DNA of 64,000 nt, from assembly GCF_000004075.3 (NCBI RefSeq), contig NC_026661.2, positions 11,374,307 through 11,438,306 on the forward strand, given 5' to 3'. Under the pieces are notes generated by a model, which saw nothing but the letters and a program-made list of their open reading frames with translations, was not told the origin of the DNA and did no database searches. Positions within the stretch are counted from its first letter, which is position 1; each line of letters starts with the position of its first letter. Positions 1 to 11,562 of this stretch are shown here, piece by piece. This DNA comes from Cucumis sativus. Lineage: Eukaryota > Streptophyta > Magnoliopsida > Cucurbitales > Cucurbitaceae. The translations under genes and the position numbers were made by a program.

Positions 1-83
1 AACTCTATTCTTTTTAGGGTAATTGTAATGGATGGTCATTTGAGTAATAATAATTAAGGATATAGCAACATTTAAAAAAAATT

Positions 84-164
84 GCTAATATAGCAAAACT
101 ATCGTTGATAGACTTGTATCACTGATAAACTCGTATGATCTATCGGTGATAGACCAATTTTTAC
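84..164. repeat. Foldback 'gatagac' repeat, Cucumis-like
   Basis: Short related motifs alternate in direct and inverted orientation: gttgatagac, gtatcactgataaac, tctatcggtgatagacc. The arms tatcggtgata and tatcactgata are near self-complementary. I recall similar 'tatcactgatagac' sequence as dispersed repeats in Cucumis genomes. The family name is unknown to me and the boundaries are approximate. Confidence 0.45.
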
Positions 165-1126
165 AATAGGGACCAAATTTGTAATTTAACCTAAAAATTT
201 GTATAACTGTTATTTTGTATTATTATATAATTTGTAGTACATTATGTAATACATGTTATATTGAAAAAATCAATTGAGTTTATAACTTGACATATTCATG
301 TATTTGAAATGTTTTTATATGTATTTAATATAATTCTACTTTTTGCTAGGTAAAAATCAAATTCACGATCCAATCAAAACATTAATAAAAAATGTTTTCA
401 AAATTTGCATTGTTTTTTATCTGAAAACAACTTTAAGAAACAGGATCCAGATTGTCTATCAAATGCTTATCTATTAAGCTGAGTTAATCTGAAATTAAAC
501 ATAAAACATAATTTAGATTTCCTAAATTATTCTTTATAATTTCAAATTAGTATTTAAAATAATTTTCCTTAATTTTTCATACAAATATTTTTTTTAAAAA
601 AAATTAACATGTTTATTCTATATGTAGATTGAAAATTTGAAGAAAGAGGAGGCTAAGACTATAAATAAAATGTTATCAAAAAAGATTTTGGTACTTACCC
701 TTAACTACATATTCTTGTGATCATTTAATCTTTTTGAATTGAATAATAATAACGAGACATGAATTCATATATCTTGATCAATAGTTTATATTTTATGCCT
801 TTGTTCGAATAATGCAAAATAATCTCATTGAATGAAGTGGGTATGCGTCATTGTGAAGAACCCTTGCCTTCCAATTTTCTACCACCTGTTGTCGTCGATT
901 CCACACTCCAACTACTGTCGTCGTTGTCGCCACAACAAGCCTTCACATTCGAACCCACCAATCTAGCCACTGTCGTCGAATAAATTTACTTAGAAATATG
1001 AATTTTAATGACACTTGAGATAGAAAAAAAGGGTAGAAGGAAATAAAATGTGTCGTTAAAAATAAAAATGCTAAATTTTTTGTTACAGAATTTTCTTGCA
1101 ACAAATTGAGTTTTCTTGACACAATT

Positions 1127-1152
1127 TTTATGTCGTTAATTAACGACATAAA
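1127..1152. repeat. 26-bp perfect palindrome
   Basis: The two 13-base arms (tttatgtcgttaa and ttaacgacataaa) are exact reverse complements with no loop. A related single arm (tgtcgttaa) occurs about 80 bases upstream, near 1051. It may be the residue of a foldback transposon end; no target duplication could be assigned. Confidence 0.6.
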
Positions 1153-1780
1153 TTATGTGCCATTAAAATTTGCCCTAAAAAAAAAATCAATGTTTTTCTT
1201 CATTTGTACACTTTCTGATCCCTCTTGTAAACCACGATTGAAAAAAACTCTTACTTCATCTCATGTTTTCGCTGTCTTTCTCTCTCGCAAACACTCTCCG
1301 GCAACATTTTTCCCTCTCTCGCAAACACTCACATCTTTTCCTCTCTTTCAAAAGCTCTCTCCACTCGGCGTTTGAAGGAGCTCACCAAATTTGCGAGTAG
1401 TTGAAGGATAAGTGGACCATGAGATTGATCAAGTCCATTTATGAGTTAGACTTTTTTATTAAATTATGTCACACATACATGTATTGCAATTAATTTATCT
1501 TCTGGATTATTGTAAAATCTTTACGGGCAATGTAATTTATATTTTTTATTATTAATAAAAAAAATCTTTCTAAACACACGTGGATAAGTTGAATCATGTA
1601 TTTAATTTATTCATATTCATCATTTATATGTCAAAAAATATGTGTTTTGATTTAAAAAATAATGACGCCAAACAAGTGTCGACATGTTAGCCTTTATTAA
1701 AGAGAAGTAGTGTCGTAATCATCATAGGTTGACCTAGTGGTAAAAAGTTAAAAATCTAACTAAATCTACTTTTTTTTCCA

Positions 1781-1983
1781 GCTTATAAATAGTGACATTT
1801 TGTGGGTTTTGTTAGAAGCACATATCGATGATTCCAAAGAAATTGAAGAAAGTAGAATTCTTGGAGAAATTGGAGAATGTAGAATTCTCCGATAAATTTA
1901 TATTTTCTTAATTTATTATTTTTGTTATTTTAATATTATATTTTCTTATTTTTCGTATTCCTACTATACCCCTTTTTACAACA
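1781..1983 (+). repeat. Partial 5' LTR of the copia relic
   Basis: Shares with the 3' LTR the block beginning gcttataaatagt (a TATA-type promoter), an internal gttttgttaga stretch, a duplicated agtagaatt motif, a ttttaatattatattttct block and the end tttacaaca. The U3 part found in the 3' LTR (6580-6724) has no counterpart upstream of 1781, so this LTR is truncated on its left. Confidence 0.7.
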
Positions 1984-4760
1984 CCTTATCAACATGAGCT
2001 CTTATCATTTTCTCCATTGAGGGCAGGCCTCGAAGGTATATATCAGTTTCCCCTGCTCGTTATAATTAATAAACATTATTTTGCATATGTCACCTTGAAA
2101 AATATTAAAAATTACAATTTCTATTATTTTATACTAATAATTATTATTATTTATCATGAATGTTTGATGCTGAAAAATACATTGAGATGCTATTAAAAAT
2201 ATGATCATAAAAAAGCAATTATTCTTCCTAAAGCTCTTTATAAATGGATGCACTTGAAACTCCAAAATTTTAAATCAATATGTTTTGGATATCCTCCTAC
2301 AGTAGCAATACTGAGAGAAATATTTTTATTCTTATCACTCTTCTCATGGATGAATGAAATAATGAGTTATTGATTGAAAATTATGAATATTAGACAACTA
2401 AAGGACCAACATTTCTTGAAGTGAATGTTGTAAATTTTAATAATGGTGGATGAAAAGTTATGAATCTTCACCAACCGGAACAATCTCATTTTCTTGTTAA
2501 TGTTGTGAATTTAATAGTTGTGATCGAGGATGTGATTGCAGTAAAGGAAAAATAATTATTTTTCATGTTTGGTCGTTGTAAACATCCAATTTTTTTTATA
2601 AAAAAACTACAAAAGAAAAGCTCTACAAGAAAAGAGAAAGATGTGGAAGCAAATTTTGCATATCATATTAATAATATATTTTACTCACATTCGGTTTGGA
2701 TGTGGTAAGTTTGAATCTCCCAAAGAAAAAAAAATGTAATATTTGATAAAATATCAACGGTTTTCTTTATGAATTTATATAATAATTAATGTCGTTTATT
2801 TCTCAATTTTCCTTTTATATTCTAAGTTTTGTTTCTCTCATCGTAAATATTTTGTTTAATGAAGAAGCATGAATGACTTTTTTGTACTAAATAACTAAAA
2901 AAACGAGTAATGAAGATATAGTTTGACAGATAATGCAACTACACACAATACTAAGTAAAAAATATTTTTCCAAATCGACAGTGTTGAAAGCAAAAATTAA
3001 TACAATATCAGGTTCTACAAACTTAATTGAATGATTTTGAAAAGCAAATACCACTTTACCTATAACAACAAAATTCAAAATTGATAATGCATTGTTCTCT
3101 AGTCAATCAAAGAGAAATTTACCGAGTTTTAAATATATACATTGCAACGATTATTATAAAAATAATGAGATAGAATATTTTTATAACCACAACAAACTAA
3201 GATAGACCTTCAAAGGAGACTAGAAATATATATGTGTGATTTGATTCTTCGTCAATTATTAAATATCTCGAACTCCTTACAAGTGATGTGTTTATTGCAC
3301 GATTTGCTGATTGTCATTTTAATGAACAAAATTTCCAACAATAAAGAGGAATTCAAAAGTTGGAAAAAGAAATGACACGAAATGTATTATTATTGTCTCA
3401 TTTAGATCATTGTACAAATCAACATGAACTTGAATTTTAGAAAATAATTCATTTGCAAAATATTGCAAATCAGTTATCAGATGCATTTGTAGATGCAAAT
3501 AAAGTAACTAAGTAACGTATAGAAGATGCAAATGTTCTATAAAAAATTGATGTTCCAACACAACAAGTTGCCATTAATGAATCTGGAATATACTAGAAGC
3601 ATGATAGACCAATATGTTCCAGAGACAAAAATCCTTGAAAAGAAATGGAGTCAATAACTCGATTAAGGATATGAATGTTCTAGAAGCAATCCAAAAATAT
3701 CGTAGAAGATAAAACAACTAAGAATAATAATGAGATTTCAATAAACTATGTCATGACAGAAAAAGAAATAGAACTAAACTAATGTATAGTTGACAATATT
3801 TTTGCATATAATATTGCTCTTGATATTATATCTGAAAGTGAGAATCTTGAACCAAAATCTATTGAATAATGTTGATAGAGAAAAAAAATTGTTTTTGTAG
3901 AAGGAAACTATTAAGGCAGAATTAAGTTCACTTTCAAAACGTTAAGTTTTGAACTAGTAGTCCAAATACCATAAGATGTCAAACTTTATGAGATACAAAT
4001 AGGTATAACTGAGCAAATAATGAAAATAATGAGATCACAAGATATAAAGCAAAACTAATTGCACATGGTTTTTCACAGAGATCTAGTATTGATTATGATT
4101 AGAGATATTTTCTAATGGTGGATGCAATCACATTAAGATTTTGAATTGACTTGATTGTGTGTGAAAATGTGAACACGCATCTTATAAAGATGTATTTTTA
4201 TAAGATGATATTTATATGAAAGTGATATGTCATTATAAAGATGTAATCATATTCTTACCACATGAATATGTCACACCATATTTATATGTATTTTTTTAAA
4301 ACGATATTTATATGAAAGCTTCAAAAGGATTTAAGATACTTGAAACACATAAATTAAGTTTCTGGAAATTTTATTCAATAACATTATAAAGATCATTATG
4401 GATCGAAACAATCGAGACAAATGTGATATGAAGTCTGGGTGGATATTTGTTGAAAGAATGATATCAAAATAATTCAATATTTTAATGTGTTTTTATAAAA
4501 AAATTACAATCAAGATTTGATATTATAATTGTCTATGTTGATGATTTAAATATAATTAAAATTTTCTAAAGAGCTTTCAAAGATTGGAGAATATCTTAAA
4601 AAAGAATTCGAGATGGAAGATCTTGCAAATTGAGCATTTGGTAGATGTGATATTTATTCATCAATCAACTTATATACGAATTTTTTTAAAGATTTTATAT
4701 GGATAAAGTACATCCATTGAACATTCCAATGCAAGTTCGTTCACTAGATGTGAAAATTAT

Positions 4761-5706
4761 CACTACTACAAATTTGGTCTTTCTTGACGTACACAAATTT
4801 TGATGGTCATGTACGTCAAGAAAAGTTCCCTTATTTTTGCTAAAGAAGTATGAAAAAATGTAAAAATGTGTGGATTTTTTTATTTCCTTGATGTGAAAAG
4901 TTTCTTTAGTTTTGTTAATGGTTCATAATCATCAAGAAAACTATTTCTCGATGGACAATAAACATCAAATATAATATATTTGTTGACTGGCAATGACCAT
5001 CAAGTTAGATAGATTTTTTTGATGGACGAGGCCCATCAAGGAATGAATTTTCTTGATTTGCAATGGTCATCATCGAATTTTTTTTAATATATTTGTTTTG
5101 GATTTCTGGATGGATTTAGAATTTTCTCGATGGATCTAGGGTTTCTTGATGGACAAAGAAGAAGAAAAATCATGAACAAGGTCCATTCAGAGAAATGATA
5201 TCTTGATGGGCATTACTCATCAAGAAAAAAAACTATTTAATTACTACGAAGCACGAAATTTGGACCTCATTAACGGATTCAAAAAACACGATATTCATCA
5301 ATAGTATTCTTAAAGCTTTACTATTTTTTTCCAATTATTATTGTCTATATATACATCAATAATATAATATTACTTTTTTAAAAGTTAACTGTTGTAATTA
5401 TAATTAGATTGAAATAAGTGACTTTATCAAAATTAAATTAGTTATTCTATTCAACTTTAATGAGTTGAATTGAAAGTTTGTAATTTAGAGTTTTAAAATT
5501 TGTGAAAGTTGTAGAACATGAGCTCAGCTCAACTGACACATGTATGTATCTATGAACAAGAGGGAGAAAATAAAAGCAAATCTAAAAAACTACTTTTCTT
5601 GATGGTCGAGCTTCCTTGATGTTTGCCTACTTGATGAGCAAAAATCATCAATGTAGACATTTTTTACTTGCTTTGCACATCAAAGAAGGCCAAAATTGTA
5701 GTAGTG
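4761..5706. mobile_element. Non-autonomous CACTA-like DNA transposon (946 bp)
   Basis: The element begins cactactacaaatttgg and ends with the near-exact inverse ccaaaattgtagtagtg, so both ends start CACTACTACAA as in CACTA (En/Spm) elements. It lies inside the copia coding region: copia sequence stops at 4760 and resumes at 5707 at the point expected from the sibling copia copy near 44,930. Between the ends lie many short units of the form (c)ttgatgg...ccatcaag in both orientations, for example near 5000, 5030, 5060, 5200 and 5600, resembling subterminal transposase-binding arrays. There is no transposase ORF. The expected 3-bp target duplication is not clean (tat versus atg). Confidence 0.75.
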
Positions 5707-6579
5707 ATGTATTTCAACCTCGAGATGATAAAGAAAAACTTCTATCCAAAAGTACCATATTTTTGTACAATTGGTGCACTTATGTATCTTGCTACAATAC
5801 AAGACCAGATATTGAATTTTCAATAAACTTTTAGTTGATACATAGTTCCTCTCCAACAAAAAGACATTGGAAGAAAGGAAATTAAACACATACTTTGTTA
5901 TCACTGAGCAACAATTGATATAAGTTTGTTTTATTCAAATAAATCAAATTTTAACTTTAGTTTGTTTTGTAGGTTCTGTATATTTATCTGATCCACATAA
6001 AGCTAAATCTCAAACATGTTATCTATTCACACGTGGAGGCATTGCTATATCATGGAAATTATTGAAATAGACAATAACAACCACTTCCTCAAATTACACA
6101 CAAATTCTTGCAATCCACAAGACAAGCAAAAAATGTGTATGGCTAAGACTAATGGATCAGCACATTTGTGGAACGTGTGCCTTGTCTTCTAGTAAAAGAA
6201 CTTCTAACAATACTATACGAAACCAACACGACATGTATACCTAAAATCAAAGGATGTTATACTAAACGCCTTTTCTTTACCGTATATTTCCCCAAAGCTT
6301 TTCTACACTCATGATCTCGAAGAAAATGACGACATCACAATACAATGAATTTGTTTAAAGGATAATCTGTCAAACTTATTTACAAAATCATTACTCACCC
6401 CAAACTTTGAAAAATTGGTGCACAACATTAAAATGCGGCGACTAAATTGTATTTGTGTAAATGTATAAACTATATGAAGTGCTCTTTTTCCTTCACTAAT
6501 TTTTTTTTTCATTGGGTTTTTTCCTAAGAATGTTTTAACGAAACATATTTCATATACGTAATAGACATCTAAAAGGTAG

Positions 6580-6876
6580 TATTATAAATAGTATAATATA
6601 TGCCCATTATGCTTTGTATATCCATTGTCATTAGTCATTTTCCTCCACATCTAACTCCTTTGTCATGTGTCTTGAAGATACCAACTCTTAGTGGTCATAT
6701 AATCCACCCCATATTTGCCATATTGCTTATAAATAGTTGCATTTGGATGATTTTGTTAGACACACGCATCGGTGAAATTTACTAAAAAATTCTAGAAAGT
6801 AGAATTTTTTAGAGAAATTTATTTTAATATTATATTTTCTCGTTTTTCCAATTCCTCTCCGTCTCATTTTACAACA
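6580..6876 (+). repeat. 3' LTR of the copia relic
   Basis: About 297 bases, starting just after a decayed purine run (agacatctaaaaggtag) that sits where this copia family has its polypurine tract, and ending tttacaaca like the 5' LTR. It contains the gcttataaatag promoter block at 6725. Divergence from the 5' LTR is high, including indels, which implies an old insertion. Confidence 0.7.
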
Positions 6877-8225
6877 TACATATACTAGTTTGTTACCATA
6901 TGCACTTGTTATAAGAAGTTTTAGAAGGAAGAACTAAATTATAAAAGTTTAATAATAGACATTTCATTTGAGAATTTGAAAAAAAAAGTTTATTTAAAAA
7001 AATCTAAAATTAGTTATAAAAAGCCATAAAAAAAAAGTAAGTGATGTCTTAGTTGTAACTATAAATTCAAATTTTGAATTAATTATTTTATAAAATTTAA
7101 TAATAAATAATACTTTTATTTAATATAATCACCATTTTGTTAATTTAAACTTCCCTAAAACTTTAGAAAACTTTAATAAACTAAAGCTATTTTAATTTAG
7201 GTATTCATAAATTAAACTTTTATTTTGTATTTATCCTTAGAAATTCTCATTTGTAAAATATAAAATTCAAAATTAACTTTTGTAGGTAACAATGGAATAA
7301 CAAACTTCCCTAAATACTTTTCTTTTTCACATAATTTAGGGAAAAAGAATAAGTTGAGCCTAAAAAAGAAGAATTATTGTTGGAAGAAGAAATAATAAAA
7401 ACAAAATTACATTAAGTAAAAAATGAATATGAATACAACATCCAAAAATATTATCCAATTTTGCACTTTATAAATAATTCTTATTTTCAATCTTAAAAAA
7501 TCTCAACTAAAATTAGATTTGATCATGTTCCAACCAAATTAGAAAGTAATTTTTTTTTTATCTAAAAAGCTTTAAAACCAAAAGAACCCATATGAACACA
7601 AGAAATAAAAATAGAATGAAGAATACAAAAATTAAGAAAGAAATAAAAGAAATTTGAAATTACTTACCTTTTCATCTAATAAAGACATATTTTCATTTAG
7701 AGGTGTGTGTGTGTAATATATACATATATTTTTCAAAGAGAATAAAGTTGATTAAAAATTGATAAGCCAAGGTTTTTAAAATTTTATTTAAATATGGAGT
7801 TATTGATGCTTCTCTCTCGAACTCTGCAACCCCAAGAAAAGAAGTAGAACAAAAGGGAAATTTCTTCAATACCCTTTAATAATTCCTCTTTCTCTTCTCC
7901 CAAACATTCTCTTCCTAAATAATCAAAAATTCTCTAACATTGCCTTTCTTCTTCTTCTTCTTCTTCTTCATTTCGTTTCCGTTTCCGATTTCAATTCCGA
8001 CTTTCCTTCTAAAATTTAGACCGGAATCCGCTAACCCAATTATCTCACTTCCTTAATGAATCTTTCAATCTTCATCTATCCGATCAAGATTTTGATTCCG
8101 TCTTTCAATTGATGTTCCATACTCATTTCGCCATATATATCAGTTTCTGTCCCCTTTCTTTTTTTCTATCCATTGACAAGAACGAAGGAAGAGGAAGAAG
8201 AAGAAGAAGAAATCTAATCCACGAT
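6877..8225. other. Intergenic sequence and 5' leader of the HSP20-like gene
   Basis: 6877-7780 is AT-rich with no gene seen. A (gt)n/(at)n microsatellite lies near 7704-7732. From about 7800 the sequence becomes pyrimidine-rich, with a (ctt)n run at about 7947-7969, typical of a plant 5' untranslated leader for the gene that starts at 8226. Confidence 0.5.
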
Positions 8226-8735
8226 ATGAAGAAGGTTCATCCAGTGACCAACAGGCAGAATATTACTGTTCAATACAATTCTAATGCTCGCAACTCGATC
8301 TCTCGTGCTCAGTCGCTTCTTGGTTTAAACCCTAAGAAATTACGGCGGTTACCCCATGTTTTCAGTCGGGTTTTGGAGCTTCCATTTAGGTCCGATGCCG
8401 ATGTTTCCATTGTTGAAAACTGTAATTGTTTCCGTTTCGTAGCGGAAACTGATGGGATTACTGAGGATTTTAGGGCTCATACTGTTCAAATCCATCCTGG
8501 AGTTATTAAAGTTGTGGTTAGACAAATTGGGGATCTGGAATCAACGTTAGATGAACTTGAGATCGATATGTGGAGATTTCGACTGCCGGAGACGACTCTG
8601 CCGGATCTTGCAACCGCTGTGTTCGACGGTGGGAAACTCATCGTGACAGTTCCGAAGAGGGAGGACGCCGGAGAAGGTGCGTGGGGGGCTAAGAATGGGG
8701 GTTTTAGAGGTGGCCATTTAGTAACTGTACAGTAA
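8226..8735 (+). CDS. HSP20-like (alpha-crystallin fold) protein
   Basis: Single-exon gene of 169 residues. The C-terminal half reads as an HSP20/alpha-crystallin-type domain: a segment around MWRFRLPETTLPD, then a hydrophobic strand DGGKLIVTVPKR, matching the RFRLP...G.LTVTVPK end of small heat-shock proteins. There is no C-terminal I-x-I tail of classical sHSPs; the protein ends soon after the domain in a glycine-rich stretch. The N-terminus (MKKVHPV..RNITVQYN) resembles a small plant-specific family that, from memory, includes At4g14830 and At3g22530. An in-frame ATG at 8109 would add 39 residues, but the extension is hydrophobic then arginine-rich and unlike the family, so the ATG at 8226 is preferred. 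Chaperone function is inferred only from the fold. Confidence 0.75.
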   Translation: MKKVHPVTNRQNITVQYNSNARNSISRAQSLLGLNPKKLRRLPHVFSRVLELPFRSDADVSIVENCNCFRFVAETDGITEDFRAHTVQIHPGVIKVVVRQIGDLESTLDELEIDMWRFRLPETTLPDLATAVFDGGKLIVTVPKREDAGEGAWGAKNGGFRGGHLVTVQ

Positions 8736-10119
8736 ATAGAATCTTTTTCTGTTGCCATTTTCAATTTATTGAGCAATTTAATGAAATTTATGTTCATTCT
8801 TCTTCTGGGGTTGAATTGATTGTTCTGATTTTCTCTTCTTGCTGGATCAAAATATAGCTTTGAATTTACTTTAGAACATGATGCTAAAGAACTTGGTAGA
8901 ATTTTCTTCAACTTTTGTTTTCTTTTAAAAGAATTCATTTGACTGTGTTGGGTTCTGATTCTTTTTCATGGTTTGACAATGACATTGTTTTGCTTTTGCT
9001 GATTAATTGATGTTTGTGGGCTGTGGCCATTGTTTTTTCTCTCTATATTATTGCAAAAAAGTCGGTCAAAAGTTGGGGATAAAATTAGTGCATAAGTTCT
9101 AATTTAGATTCATTAGCATAAGTTCTTTTCTGTTTCTTGATGGCCATGAATTTCTTTCTTCCACTTTCTTCAATGGATTTGTTTGTCTTTGGACATCAAT
9201 TCTTCTTCTGGTCCAACCAACCATGCATTGAACCGCCCATATGATTTCTTCAATTGCTTTTTTCTCTTGGTGGTGTGTGTGTGTTAGAGAGCAAAACATA
9301 GTCCAAAAATATGAAGCCCATCTAGTCTTCACCAATTAGATGTGAAATTATACGCAATAATATTCTAGGAGACCTTAGATTTTTGTATAGTTGACATACT
9401 ATCTCATGGTTGAAATGTTGTTCAACCCAAGTTTTTGAAACGACATATGATCTTCTATCTACAAATCTTTTGCCCCCTAACTAGTTCCTCTCCATCCTAA
9501 TAAGGAATGCAACCAAAGTTCTAAAACAAAGATGATCGTGGATATAGGTTAACATAATTGTTTATGATATAGATCTTTTGAAAACAAAAAAACAAAAATA
9601 GAGGGTTTATGCTCGAAGTAAACTAGCATAGTAGAGATATGAGAAGAGTCATTGTCACCAACAACTTGCACTTCTAATCTAATATAATAAAATTCTCACA
9701 TACTTGGGTTCTTCCTCTTTTGCTACAACATTGACAAGTAGCTTGTCATGTGAAGAAAGGTTATATTATTCTTTACTGTTTTTGGAGACTTGCAATTTGG
9801 ATCACCTCTAAAGAAACCTTTTTTTTATTCTTTGAAAAGTTACGATATTACTTTTAATCTTACGGGAAATTAAAAATTCTACACCAGTAAATTAGAATGA
9901 AAATTTATAAAAAGAATATATATGAAAATTTAGATCCAAATAGATTGTGGTAGAAATATAGTAAGATGTGTGCATTAGGATGAGGAAAATTACCTTGGTA
10001 GATAAGTCATATATATATATATATAGAACAATTTTGTAAACGAAAAAATATTTGAGTCAACAAATGATTCAATTCTAACAATCGTGTTGATAAGGCTAAA
10101 TGATCGTGTGATCATGTAG

Positions 10120-10201
10120 ATTTTTTTAAATGATGGAAAAAAGGCTTCATGTTGACTAAGATTTTTTTAAATGATGGAAAAAAGGCTTTATGTTGACTAA
10201 G
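10120..10201. repeat. 41-bp tandem duplication (two copies)
   Basis: The unit starting atttttttaaatgatgg and ending atgttgactaag occurs at 10120-10160 and 10161-10201 with a single c/t difference. Diverged pieces with the same words (tgatcgtgt, gttgacta, aaatgat) continue to about 10440, suggesting an older array. Confidence 0.8.
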
Positions 10202-10528
10202 AACTTGAATCATATCCATGTGATCGTGTAGTTCTTTTTAAATGATGAGCAAATGACTTCAAAGTTACACAATCAAAATGACTTCAAAGTTACATGATCC
10301 TATTGACCATGCTAAATGATCGTATTGACTATGTTAAGTGATTGTTTAAATCAAATTCACACAATTATGTAGTTTTTTTTAAACGATAAGAAAATAGCTT
10401 TAAATCTAAGTGATCGTGTTGACTAGATAAGCGAGTCGAGTTTTTTTATTTTGTTACGCGAGTCGAGTTTTGTTATATTTAGGTAAGTCCTTTCCATTTT
10501 GATATAGTAACTTAGGAAGTGTAACATA

Positions 10529-10600
10529 TAAGCTTTAAATTAAGCTTCTTTTTATTAATGGATGTAAGCTTTAAATTAAGGTTCTCTTTATTAATGGATG
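10529..10600. repeat. 36-bp tandem duplication (two copies)
   Basis: The unit taagctttaaattaag...ttattaatggatg is present at 10529-10564 and 10565-10600, differing at two or three bases. Confidence 0.8.
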
Positions 10601-10930
10601 GGTATCGTTAAAGAATGTGAGAAACTTTCAAAACATGCTAAAATATTGTACAGTAAATGAGATTATTTGTACCAAACTCCCACTTACTAAACCCTTTTGA
10701 TTGGAGGATTGAGGATTCATTCTTATAAAACTTCTTTCTAACCATCAACTTACGTGATACTAATAATGTTGATTAATTTATTAATATAAAGAACTACCAA
10801 TGTTTTACTAACTTTCTCTATGTAACATGTTTTTATTAAATAAATGGTATTAATCATAACCACATATAAATTTTAATTACATAAAACTAAATTTTTTCAG
10901 GTTTTCCCACAAACAAGAATAAATTAACCC

Positions 10931-10982
10931 ATAAATAAAAGTATAATCTGAATGTCATAAATAAAAGTATAATCCGAATGTC
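10931..10982. repeat. 26-bp tandem duplication (two copies)
   Basis: The unit cataaataaaagtataat(c/c)(t/c)gaatgt occurs at 10931-10956 and 10957-10982 with one substitution. It is the third direct duplication within 900 bp. Confidence 0.8.
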
Positions 10983-11505
10983 ATATTAACTCATACATGG
11001 TTTATCATGCTGGAAATATTTAGAAATGGTATATAAACGATAAACAAAATAATATATCATTTAGTGACAAGTTAATTACGATTAGTCATTTAATCTTGTG
11101 AAGTGTTTTGAATTTTGAGTCGAAAAGTATCTTTTCCTTGTTTTAAAAGTTTTAATGTGAAGGTAATCTTTATCTAAAATAACATTTTAAAGTTTGAAAT
11201 CAGATGAATTTTGAGATTTAACGATAGATTTCTCATTTCACAAGGGTTTCTAAATCCAAATTGGTTTGATTGTTATACTAATGGTGGATTTTTGTTAAAA
11301 AAGGTGAGTTTGAATGATCTATTCAATTGCTGTTGATGGAGATTAATTTTGTAAGGAAGAAACTTTGTTTTTGTTGAAAGTAAAGGGTTATGAAATATGT
11401 TTATAGTTTTTTGGGAATTAAAGTTTAGACTTTTGATCCTAAAATATTACATTTTATTTCTAACATTTTTTAAAAATAAATTAAGAATGAGATGAATTTC
11501 TTCAA

Positions 11506-11513
11506 TATATAAG
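11506..11513 (+). promoter_or_regulatory. Candidate TATA box for the glyoxalase-like gene
   Basis: tatataag lies 57 bases before the ATG at 11563. Spacing fits a TATA box with a short leader. This is a motif match only. Confidence 0.4.
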
Positions 11514-11562
11514 CTCGAAGATCTCCGACGAAGCATCGAAATCGGTGGAGTACTCAAGGAAA

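Larger units (their letters stand above)
1..1780. other. AT-rich intergenic sequence, no gene seen
   Basis: No open reading frame here has recognisable protein similarity. The short ORFs at 943-1149 (-) and 1106-1375 (+) have low-complexity or pyrimidine-rich translations and look random. The stretch holds a foldback repeat near the left end, a 26-bp palindrome at 1127-1152, and at about 1722-1745 a short motif (ggttgacctagtggta) resembling the head of a dispersed cucurbit repeat. It abuts the truncated copia 5' LTR that begins near 1781. Confidence 0.6.
1781..6876 (+). mobile_element. Degenerate Ty1/copia LTR retrotransposon, interrupted
   Basis: A + strand copia element with every coding part broken by stops and frameshifts. 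Recognisable pieces in order: the 3' part of a 5' LTR (1781-1983); a primer-binding-site-like stretch just after it; a gag segment of the Retrotran_gag_2 type near 2190-2290 (residues like KYDHKKAIILPKA); the integrase-to-RT linker and early RT around 3240-4130; the RT core with the catalytic-type YVDDL near 4534; the LGLQIEHL/FVHQSTYT region near 4630-4680; RNase H near 5930-6340; a degraded polypurine tract near 6562-6579; and a 3' LTR. The reading is interrupted at 4761-5706 by a CACTA-like insertion. This order (integrase before RT) is diagnostic of Ty1/copia. The element cannot be functional. Confidence 0.85.
8736..11562. other. Intergenic region with tandem duplications, no gene seen
   Basis: After the 3' end of the HSP20-like gene there is about 2.8 kb of AT-rich sequence. 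It contains a (ta)n run at 10009-10025 and three independent two-copy tandem duplications between 10.1 and 11.0 kb. The 78-codon ORF at 9099-9335 (-) has no recognisable features and is probably chance. Confidence 0.5.

Noticed and set aside
1722-1745. ggttgacctagtggta, like a tRNA A-box or SINE head
   Set aside because: Too short and with no B-box or target duplication nearby; noted only as a likely repeat fragment.
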